A stretch of 64,000 nt of DNA from Dermatophagoides farinae (Eukaryota; Arthropoda; Arachnida; Sarcoptiformes; Pyroglyphidae). The position numbers and the translations under genes were made by a program. This document shows, piece after piece, positions 41,712-53,913 of the stretch. The notes under the pieces are model-generated. The model saw only the letters and a program-made list of their open reading frames with translations. It ran no database searches and was not told the DNA's origin. Numbering within the stretch: the stretch's first letter is position 1; each line of letters opens with the position of its first letter. The stretch covers positions 3,973,001 through 4,037,000 of the forward strand of contig NC_134679.1 of NCBI RefSeq assembly GCF_024713945.1, read 5' to 3'.

Positions 41712-44700
41712 CTATAAATAGAATGAATGAATGAATGAATGAATGAATGAAAGATTTTTTATTCAAATATCAGAATAATGATAAACTACACAATCCTCAA
41801 TCACAATCCACTACTCTTCTAAGAAATGTTCTCTAATTAACAATTATAATAGAAAAAAAAGAAAAAATGATGGAAAATAAAGGATTTTGTTTTGTGGGTT
41901 GCTTATAATCTTTTCATTCATTTTTTATTTCATCTAGCTGAAATATGGTAATATGAAACAATGTACCTGGTGTTTGGGACTTTTAATTATTTGTTTCTCT
42001 CTTTCTCTCGGTTTTATTTGTTTATTTTTCTTTCTTTTTTTTTGGCAATCTGGGTCAAACATTCGGTTCTTTCATATATCTATTTATTATTATTATTATT
42101 ATCGTAATAACATAATAATAATTTCATGTTTTATTCTGGCCATTGAATTCAATCAAATTGCATTCATTTCATGGTTTTCATAAAATGCACAAATGACTAC
42201 TATGTTACCAATAAGAATAATAATTCTAATCATAATATTGGGCATACAAAAAAAAATAAAAAATAAAAGTAAAAATATGACCGCTTTTCTTCCACCCATT
42301 ATTGGCCTATTCTGATTGTTGATTTCATTTGCTTAGGTTTTTATTTTGGGATTTGATTCGAGGGTTTATTCTTTTTTTTTACCTTATCTTTATAGCCAGT
42401 TATTCTATGATGATCAACTTTTAATGTTGACCGTGGTAATGTAGATTTTTTAATCATGTTGTATCCACTGTTGATATCATTTTGTTTCACTATGGTCGAT
42501 TCATTGTTATTATTTACATTTCTATGATGATTTTTATTCAATGATTTTTGATTATTATGACAGTGTTCTATTTGTTGTTGTAGATTTTGGTTAATGGATT
42601 TACTTGGTGTACAAATAAACTGACCATTTGTAGTTATGGCCATAGTGGTGGTAGCCATTTCCAGGAATTCATCATCATCATAGTCAACGCCACCATTAAT
42701 ACCATCACCACCGCCACTACTACCACAATTTAAATGTTCTTGTGATGTTTGTAGTAGTTGTTGTTGATTTTGATCAGTGATAGTTATTTGATCTTCTAAT
42801 GTTGTACCAAATTTTTGTTCTTGTTGTCCTCGTCTTCTTCGTCTTTGTTGCTGTTGTTGTTGTCGTTGGCGGCCATTTTTCATCTGCAGATATACACCAA
42901 TAACGATAATCAAATTGAGTAAAAATAGTAAGCCACCAATTATGAATGAAATATAAACTAAGGTGCTATATGTTTCGGATACAAATGATGATGATGATGG
43001 AATTTGATGTGCCGATACAGCTGATGTTGATTCCTGATATATATCATTATGATGATGATGATGATGATGATGATGATCCATGGGGATGTCATGACCAAAA
43101 TATGTAATCAAGATCATAACAATTTGTATTATGAAATGAATTGAAAATAAAAGCAAAAAAAAATCCAGATTATTAATTATTGATTAATTGCATCAAAAAT
43201 GTACAACAAAGCTAAGATGGTTCGAAAATTCTTTTCTATGAATTTGTTCCATCATATATTCCATCATTCCATTGCAAACAATTTCATTGATATTACTTTT
43301 AGTATTGATGGTTTTAATAATGGAATGAAAGAAATAAAAAAGATTCTGTAAATGTCAGTTTCATCGACAATAACAAATATTTTTTTACGACAAATATCTA
43401 GGCAATCGTTTCAGAATTCTAGATATTTCAATCAAATGTCGTTTGGTCGATGGAAATAAATGAAAACAATAATAATAACTAATGACCCAAAAACGACTAC
43501 GAACAGAACGAACGAAGACGGAGACGACGAAAACAACAATCGACAAAAAAACAATTGTCGATTAAAGTATTGAATAACAAATAACAATAACATTGGACAT
43601 TCGACAAGACCAATCGCAGTAAATAGTAAACAGAATATTATGATTCTATCTACATCATTACAGTAATAATAATAATAACAAAAACCTCTTATATTGTAAA
43701 TTACATACATCTAGCTATTTGTTTTCGTAGTTGTTGAATATATATTTTATGTTATTGGATAATTGAAATTCAAATTCTCTTTTTTTTTGTAGCCAATTAT
43801 TAGGATTTTTCTATACTTTCATATATATATTACCATTATTGTTGTATGCAGATGCATACATCATTCAATTGATTATTATAAAATTTCAAAAAATAATCTC
43901 AATGATGAATATATCAATGATGGAATTTTGGTGTTTTTTCTCATGTTCAGCTATTGATTATGATGATGATGATGATGATATTCATTTGTTCAATCATTTC
44001 TGTATATTTTTCACTTTTCCGTCGTCATGTCGCAATTGTCTTTTATACAGTGAATTTATTATAATTTTTTTTTTTAATTTAGTTAATAGCTATTAATCAG
44101 TGAAAGAATATGCTTCACTAGTTTCGATTATTCTTCGTCACTATACGAATAGATTTTTCCATAATTTTCTCTCACTCATTCATTCATTCATTTTCCTTTC
44201 TATAAATTGTTTAAGATGTTTGTTGTTGTTATCCAGTAATGTAAATATTAATGCAAGAAAATGATGAAAAAGTTGATCACTAAATGCATCTTACGACGAA
44301 GACAACAACAACAAGAAAGACAAAAACAACACTCAATGATGATGATCAATTCTAGGAAAACATTTCAGAAACACGTATAATATATACTTGCATAATACAG
44401 ATGCCAAAATTTTTTTTTCGCATATAATAATGATAATAGCTAAGATGAAGAATAATAAGAACGAAAGGAATATATCAGAAAAAGTAGGAAAAAAAAGAAA
44501 GTGAGGTGAAAATGATTCGTTCATTCGTTTAGACAGATTGTATGAGATTCTTTGGCTTATTTTGCATTTAATCAATGTTGCCTCTTTAAACTTTTCTATG
44601 CCAACACCATCATGATTCTAACAACAGCTTTTGTAAAAAAAAATCTATTTTTTCTATAGTTTTTTTTTGTTCGGACCATATTTTCTCAATATTTGTTTGT

Positions 44701-47700
44701 TTGTCGTTGTTTTTCGTTTGTTTGTTTGTTACTATTCCAGAGAAAAAAACTTGAATTACATAGAACTTTGTATGTTAATGAAGATGATGATCATGATCCA
44801 TGTATTCTGGATTGTTTTTTTTATCACGTTTCACTAACATTAAACATTTTGAACTTGTTTACAAAGATGATCAAGTTCATGTTGATTCTTTTATACAGCC
44901 ATGTATTCTCACTTGCGTTTTGTATGCGTTTAAGGCAGAAAAAAATGGCCTCTCCTAGTATCTTTTGTTCATTATTTTTGGTTATTTTTCTATTTGTTTT
45001 GTTTGATTTCTATTCAATTGTTCTTTTGTTTCTTTTTTGTTGGAGTTTTTCGTTTTTGTATCTCAATAACAGAAAAAAACAAAAAAAAAACTCTGAGAAC
45101 CATCCCAATAAGAATAGACAGTTGAACAACAACAACAACAACAAAACGGAAACCGAAAAATATTACAAAGTCTCAAAAGACATACACAAACAAACAAACA
45201 AACAAACATAGCAAAGAGAATTTTGATCACCAAAAATGCCCTTTGCTATGTCATCATAACAACCGCATGAGAACAATAACAATGGCATTAAATACGCCAG
45301 GAAAATTTTTTTGTTTTGTTTTGTTTCTTTCAAAAATAAACTAGAAAAAGTCTTGTTCTTGGAATTTATCCTATCACTCCTTTTTATTCAACTTTTTTTT
45401 CAACCACCATAATTCTATTGTAGATCTCTTAGTCTTTCTGATTCTTGACTTTTCATTCTGATTGTTTTTCCTAATTAGATTCTACCCTTTTTTTCCTTTG
45501 GTCCGAACTTATTTCTCACTCATCATCATGTATGAAATGAATTTTCTCTGATACGTGTAAAACACACACACACACTTACACCCATCATCCCCATTAGGAT
45601 TTTACAACAACAACAACAACAAAAAACAACTAGAATTCCTAATGTTCTTATTACTATTTAATAATGCTAATTCTAAAGTTGTTTTTGCTGTTTTGTTTTC
45701 CCACTGCATTTTTATTCATTTCATCCATTTTATTTTGATGATGAAGATGATGTTCATGTTAAATGATGATTTCACACGGTTACTCTTATGTCGGTTCCCG
45801 GTTTTTTTGTTGTTGTTGTCTTGTTCATACTTGGTTACTCGTTAGTTAGTATAGTTCATTTGTTGTACTTTCACCCACTTTTTTTTCATTTTCTTGTAGT
45901 ATTTTTCAGATGTGAAATTATATTATTCCACTGACAACTGAATGTGAATACATGAACAAACTCAAAACTATTGTCATCGTCGTCATCATCATCACTATAC
46001 CGATGTTTCCAATATTTATACATAATTTTGTTATTCATTTGTAATTCAAAATTAGATCTGACAACTTGAAAAAAATGAACAGGATGCAAACAAATTGACA
46101 GAATTGTGATTAAATAGGATTCTTTGTGACTTTCATTCAAAAACAAAACAAAACAAAAAATGAAAACTTACCAAATGTGATTGTGAATTATTGCTTTTTG
46201 AATCAGAATTTTTTCGAATCATATTGTTGGCTAAATTATTATCATCATCAATTTCAATGTTATTATTTTGATTCGATGGATATGTTTTCGAACCAGATTG
46301 TTCCACTAGTTCCGGTATGAGAATTTTATTTTTATTCGATTCAATCTGTCGTCGTGCATATTGTTGCTGTGATGTAGACATTTGTGGACGAATTCCTGTC
46401 AATAATACGGCTGAAGATGATGATGATGATGAACCATCATTAATGATTACATTGGTCATTGTATCATAAATACGACCATATAGCATTTGTTGTTGTTGTT
46501 CATATAAACTTGTCATATTTCGTCGTAAATGTTTCTGTTGCCATTGTTTTGATTCGGGTATTTTTATCGGTAGTTCTTTAACATTACCATCATATGTATC
46601 TATATTTTCATGATCAGGCAATAAATGATGTTTTAGATAAAAATATTGATCTTGATCTAGTTCAAAACCACCGGGCAAATCATTATCATTATCATTATTG
46701 ATAACATTATCTATTGATTTTTCCATCATTGAATCGATTGATCCATAAAGAGGCATTATTGATGAATCTTTAAGCTCGATTGGTACATGTAATCGTGGTA
46801 TTAACGATAACCAAATCGACAATCGATGACTATGATAATGATCACGCGATTCGATTGATGATTGTCCTTTATTTATGCATCGGTATGTGTGTGTGTGTGT
46901 GCGTAAGTATGTGAAAAGAAAAAGAATTTCAGATAATGGAATTAGAATTTCAATATTGAATTTGAAAATTTTATCGATAAAAGAAAAAAAACGATAAAAT
47001 AAATGATAAAAAAAACGATGAATATAAATAAAAATGAATGCATAAATAATATTGAAGCATAAAAATTCATGAATTTGTTAATGAATTTTTATTTTCATTT
47101 ATCCTTTGGACCAATAGCATTGTGTGGGTGTGTATTTAGTATTCGTCACTAAATAATCAAAAACTAGGATCACAATTTATTCATTCATTCATTCATTTAT
47201 TCATCATATTTGTTTGATCTATCTCTCTCTCTCTCACTGTGTGTGTGTGTATTGTAAATGTAGATGTTGATGCCGAAAAACAAATATTTGTCTTAACAAA
47301 TATTTTTTTCGTCTTTCTTGATACTGTATATCAAATACAAAATAGTTATATATTCTCTCTTTCTTTATTTCTATTTATATAAATATAACCGGAATTGAAT
47401 GAATGAATTCAATTTATTCATTTTATAAATCGACAAGAATATTCTTTTTTTCTATCCATCAATCTGATCTATCTATATGATGGATACTTGCTTTATAACA
47501 ACTTTCTATGTATTCAAATTGTACAAGCATTTGGTAGATGCACAAGTGGACAATTCGAATTCAAACTTTTTTGTGTGGTCATCCTATTTTTTTTTTGTTT
47601 TGTTTTGTTTGAGGCGTGTATGTATTTTTATTTGTATACAAAAGTTTTCAATTTATATTTATCACTATCACATAGTAACTAGTATAATCCTATCGGTGAT

Positions 47701-49466
47701 TTATGCTTTGAATCATTTCTTTTATGTATTCAGACCGTATTATCTCTACGTCTTTATCGACGTATGACAAACAGATTTCCAATTCTAATAACAGAAAAAA
47801 AATTAATTCACATTCAAATATAGATGTATTGAAATTGAAATCAACTTTAAAACTTTAAAAAAAAGACCTTATCAAGTTGACGAATCATATCTAGGTGTCA
47901 TTCACATCACACATTTTTTCATTTCATTCAATTATTTTGGTTTTCATCAACATCATCATCATCATCATGAAGAATTGTCTGAAAGTAAAGGAGAAAAATA
48001 TCGTTAAGAATACTGATTGTGACTACAATGAATGAAGATGATAGTAGAAAGAGGTGGTGGTCTGATTTTGTTCATTAATTTTCTCGTTCTCCTGTTGTGT
48101 TATAACTTTCATTCATTTATTCAATTCATTCATTCATTGATTCTTTTCGATTTGATGTTATTTTCATAACATTCGACATTTTCGGCATCTTTTTTTTTCT
48201 TTTGTGGGAATAACATTATTATTATTATTATTAGCAGCAGTGATGTAAAATAAAGTAAAGAAAATTGAAAACGAGCGAGAATTGTTGTTGATTTCATTTT
48301 CAAAATGATTCCTTACATTTTGTGTTGTATAGCTTCAATTTTCTATTCTTTTTTTTTGCTTTCGTTTCGTTTGATCTGATCATATTCTATTGTATTGTAT
48401 TCGACAAATGATGAAAAGTTTTCTTATTTTCGCTTTTCTTTTCTTTTTGTTTTGTTTTGTTTTTTTTTTTTTTTGATTTATAAATTCGTAAAAGCAAATC
48501 AAATCTAAATAGAGAGCTAACTATGTGTTTATGGTGTGGTATAACATTGGGGGGGGGATCAATACGAATGATTCTTGAAATCAAACAAATACACACAACA
48601 AACACTAATGACTAATGAAGCAACTAAAATTGTATAGTTCGTAGTCGAATATTTGGAGTTTTTGTTTCGTTTTATTTCTTTTTTTTTCTCTCTCTTTCTC
48701 TCTATCTAATGTTAACTTGTTTTATCGTCTTCATTGTTGTTGTTTTTGCCGAATTTTATTTAAAAATTTCAAATTTTCATTCATCGATAGACACACACAC
48801 ACACTTGAAACATTTTCGATCCTGTTTTAGTAGCGGAGATACTGGTTCGAATTTTTTTTTTAAATTTCTAGTTGTTTGAAACATCTTCGTCTCTTGTCAT
48901 GGATTTCATTGAAATTGATTGGATCGACAAGCTCACACACACACACAAAATTCGATTGATTGAATTCAACCAAAAAAAAAATAATATGACCAGAGAATCA
49001 TCAGAGAATATAGAAAACTTTTTCAACGATTCTCACGAAACTTTTTTTTTGTTTGTGAATCAATATTATTTATTTGAATACTTCAACGATGATAGAAAAA
49101 ACGAAAATTCCTTAAGTGTGAAATTTTCATTTTTTTTCTTCGGTTCCAAAAATTCTAGATTTCATATCATCATAGTATTACTTTATCATTCTTCCATATT
49201 CTAAGATTCATCTTTTCAACAATGATGATGATAAAATTTTTTTCTCTTTTTTTCGCCTTCATAAAAGCCAGAATAAATGAAATTTCCCGCGATAACACAA
49301 AAAACGGCTTTATCATGGGGCAAAGTTTTTTTTTATTTTGTGTCGAATTAAGCCTAGCGAGTAAAAGTAAGATATTCTCGTAGTTTTTTTTCCTTTTTTT
49401 TGGTTGTAGTTGAAATTTATCCAGTCAACAATAATAATAATAACAACAACAACAAAATGGAAAAAT

Positions 49467-49500
<34 letters not shown>

Positions 49501-52500
49501 AAAACAGAACGAAACGAAGACAACAATTTACTATTCCGGTCCAGAATAGCGTTTGCTTCTTATTTTATTTTATTTTATTTTATTTTATTCTATTTTATTT
49601 TTCTGCTTTTTTTTGTTGTCATCATCGTGTTTGTTGTCGTCGTCGCCGTTTTTTTTTTTTTTTTTGATCAGCAAGCAAATCTGCTTCAAACATTTGGTCG
49701 TTTGGATCGTTTTCTTTTTTTTTCATTTCTTATTCATCGTTATACGATATATCTGAATACATATGAATGAATGACAAGAACCGAAGCCAAACCCAAAGTC
49801 AAAGCTCTATTCGAAGCAATTTTTTCTCCTCAAGTTTTTTTTCAATTCTATGTCATTACTTTTTTCTCTTCTCTTCTTCCCCCCTTATTCGTAGTACACC
49901 CCGTAGGTTTTCATGCATCAAATCCAATAGTAATGTGAGAGGAAGAAAAAAAAATGTTAACTTTTTTTTTGCTTCTTATTCCCTCTGATTCCATACAGAA
50001 TCAGTGTTTTTTTTCACTTGAACTAGATCACATTCACGTCAGTAGAATTGTGTGTGTATGTGTATTCGTGTTGTTGGATGCAAGTGCAAAAAAAACAGTA
50101 ATATCGGTAGAAATTGAGCAATAAAAAATTTTTTCCCTTCAAAAAAAAAAAAATAGAATGAGGCGAAAAAGAAAAAACAAATCTGTATCGACAACTTATT
50201 TTTGTTGATTTCAATTTTTTTTTTGTTTGTTTGTTTCATTGAAAATCGAGAATTTGCCTTTTTTTGCTGCAACAAATGCACATGTTCAATGTGATTGTTG
50301 TTTTGATAAACACACACGCACACACACACACAGCCGTTAATAAAAAAAATTGAGCAATTTTTTCACTTTTTCTATAATGTAAAGATTATTGAAAACGAAG
50401 CGAAATAACAGCAAAAAAACAACAACAACAACACCTGATCTGAAATCTTTTTTTTTCATTTATTATGAATTGATTTATTGTCAATCCGTTTCGATTTCGG
50501 TTGGCTGCATTTGATGGTTTTTTTATCCATAGTAGAAACGATTTTCATGCTTAAAGAATTAAATGGAATTACAAATCCCGATTTTATTCTGGTTGCTGTT
50601 GTTGTTGTTGTTCTGAAAGTTCAAACTATATTTTTTTCTTGTCAAAATTCTGATGCATTTATTGACAATTTTATTTGATTATATTATTATATATATTTCC
50701 ATCACTATTGAATTGATAACTAAAGTGAGAAAGGACAAAAAAATATATATTTTTCCCACTCAATTTACTTGTACAAATTGAACACAAAGTACAAAAGAAA
50801 AAAATTCTTTTGAAACCAATTTTTTTCATTTTTTTTTTCTGAAAAGTTGATGGCAAAGATTTCACAATATCCAATTCAATTCAATTTCAATTATTTATAT
50901 TGTTGTTGAAAAAAAAATTTCATATCAATGATATGATAATGATAGCCGGCTTTTACTTACACACACACACATACACATGTGTCAATCATATTACGGAATT
51001 ATTTTCACTGGTTCTGAAAATTCCAAATTGGTGTGTGTATTTTTGCGTGTTTCTGACTACAACAAGCAATAGTTTCGTTTCGTTTTTATTCTCGATTTAA
51101 CTGTGCGTTATGAAAAAAAATAAATAATTTTATTCCTTGTTATCTTTTCACAAACATTCATATTTGTACTAGCGTATTTATTCTTGGTTTTTTATCGTGT
51201 TTTTTTTTTTTTTTTTTTTTTTTGGTTCCGATTGATTGCAAAAAAAACGCACGAATTCTGAATCATTTTTTTTTCTCAACAATTTTTCTTGTTTTTTTTT
51301 CATTGATATAGCAGTACCCTAGAAATGACATATTCGTATTGCTATCAAAAATCAAAACATTGAGAGAATATAGTTTTATATATTCTCTCAATCAAATCAA
51401 ATCAATCACCATTCATTGATAATGATAATTCAAATAAAATGTGAGAAATATTCTTACAATATATTTATTTGAAGATTTATCTGTGATTTTTTTTTTCATT
51501 TCTCTGCTTCATTGTTTGAACTTTTTATCAAAAATCACATATACACACAATAAATGTGTTTATGAAAAAAAATGAAAATAAAAAAAAACCTATTTCTATT
51601 GTGAGAAATTTTATTTTGGTGTAATCTAATGGCCCATGAAAGATTATTCTAGCCTAGCCATTATTAACGTTTGTGTGTGTGTGTGTGTGTGTTTGAAAAT
51701 TCTATTTTGCTCACCAAATTGTAAATATCTTCTTTTGGTCGTATCATATTGTGGCCATTGTTGTTGATGTTGGTTGTTGTTGTTGTTGTTATTGTTGGAT
51801 AATTTTGTTTTCAATTGCCATGGCCATGATGTATGTATTGTTTGATAACCATAGAATAAAATCCATTGATCATGAGTTTTTGTTATTCTTTTTTCATTTG
51901 ATTGTAACGTTGATGAAGACAAGAAATATTGTTGCTGTTGTTGTTGTTGATGTTGATGATGATGATGAGAATGATGTGGACGATGATGACGTGGATGATT
52001 TGACAATGATGATCGAATCTGTGAATCATTGTTATTTTCGTTATTATTGTTATTATCATCATCATCATCATCATCATTTGGATTCCTAATGAGAACGACA
52101 AAGATAAATCATTAATTGTTAATTATTTTTTTTTATTTGTTGTTAGAATTGAATCGAATCGATTTTTTTTTTGATTAATTTTGTATGAACGCGGTTATTT
52201 TTCTTTTTCATTATTTCATGTCTCGAATGATCAATAAATTTTTAATTAATTTTAAAATTTCACCATACATACATACATACATGCATGCATACAGAGAAAA
52301 AATAGAAAACACTGAATATCAAATCAATCATTCGAAAAAATGCAATGAATAAAAAACCAACATTACAGTGGCGCGCATTTTTCTGGCATTTATGGTGGAA
52401 AGTCAAAACCAAGATAATTTAGTATATGTATGTGAATTATTTTCTAAACAAAACAAAAAAAAATTTGCAAAAGGCTTTTTTTTAGCTTTCACAGAACTTT

Positions 52501-53882
52501 TCTTTTAATTGTTTGGCTCATATATATATACAATTTATAGACATAAATGACAAACACATTTTTTTACAATAAAAATGTTTTCCTCTTTGTTTTGTTTTGT
52601 TTTTTCAAATAACCATGTAATTATGTGCAAACTAAAGGGGGAAAAAAATTTTTCCATATAACAATAGGAATTTGAATTTGATCCAGAATTCTGTCTGAAA
52701 TTTTGAATGAAAAGATGAAATTTTTTTTTTCAAAAACATAGGTCATTTATTTATTTTTCTCTGTCATCCATGATGGTCGAACGAATTGCTTGTTTGCTTT
52801 CAACATAAAAATTAACAAGAACTGATCAAATAATTGTTAACAAAATGCTATTGTAGAATGTGATGATTATTTTTTAGCACTTTATTTTCTGTATATACAT
52901 GTTTATTGTGTTTTAAAAAGTTTTCATCACTTTTTTTTCTAATGCTCTAATTGATCATTACTCTATTATTATTTTCTATGTAATTTAGAATTTTTAACTC
53001 ACCCACGTATAGCAAAATTAATCCACGAGGATATGAATCGTTGACATAATTCTAATTCATTTATAGTTTTATTCGATGATGATGTACTTGATGATGATGA
53101 TGATGATGATGATGGATACCAATTAGATGATATGTCCAATATTGGATAACGAAATTTATTTTTCATTTTTGCCATATGTTGATGATAATAATGATGATGG
53201 TTATGATTATGGAAAAAATAATTATCACCATGATAATAAAGTATGAATGGAACACCAAATATAAAGGCAATATCATCACCATAGGCTGCACCAATACGTT
53301 CATGATAACTTTGTTTAGAAAAATGATCATTTTGATATTGAAAAACATAAAAATAGGTGTTTGGTGTGTCTGTAGTAAATGATGAACTACCACCAGGTGT
53401 TACCGATGCTGTTGGTGAATTTGTTGTTGTAGTTGTCGTTGATAATGACGATTGGGCATAATGATGATCCAATGATTCAATCAATGGTGCAACGACCAAT
53501 GCATCGGCATATAATTCCATCAATGAATCCATTAAATTTAATGGATGTTCAATTGATGATTTTGTCCAATCCGTATATTCATTGATTAATGTATAAAAAA
53601 TGGCCTATAAATGAAATGTTTTATTAAATCAAATTTTTGATCCTAGATTTTTTTCTTTGTTATACACACACACACACATACCTGCTGATGATAATCATAA
53701 AGGTTACGTACTAATGTTCGTAATAATCGATCACGACGTGCCACTGAAATTCCATTACGTTCTTCATGTGAGCTAAATATGGCTGTTGGTGATTCTACTC
53801 GGGTTACACCGACCATTAAATCTGGTATGGATGTTGTCCAATAAAACCACGATGATGATGATGATGTTGATGACTGTTGTGG

Positions 53883-53913
<31 letters not shown>

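Larger units (their letters stand above)
46867..51714 (-). other. Neuroligin intron 6 (phase 1), CA repeats near both ends
   Basis: This is the largest intron, 4848 nt. On the transcribed sense a CA repeat starts 22 nt after the donor (51692-51672) and another ends about 18 nt before the acceptor (46902-46885). It also contains a perfect 13-bp hairpin, a T24 run, GA and ATTTT repeats and a G9 run near 48549. No exon or transposon is seen. Confidence 0.8.

Noticed and set aside
43034-43156. 5' extension of exon 8 with hydrophobic and poly-His residues
   Set aside because: It has no upstream AG to serve as acceptor, and the phase-matching acceptor at 43034 already joins exon 7 to the membrane exon.
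44693-45211. 172-codon plus-strand open frame inside intron 7
   Set aside because: It starts with TTG, not ATG, is made of Phe/Leu/Ile and Lys/Asn runs in T-rich then A-rich sequence, and shows no motif. Long stop-free frames are expected in pyrimidine-rich DNA.
48826-48860. tRNA-like GGTTCGAATT followed by a T run
   Set aside because: The B-box-like sequence lacks the CC end, no A box or acceptor stem is found upstream, and T runs are everywhere here.
51751-52101. Two further frames with Asp, Cys, His or Met runs
   Set aside because: They are shadows of exon 6 and its CAA/GAT repeats in other frames or on the other strand.
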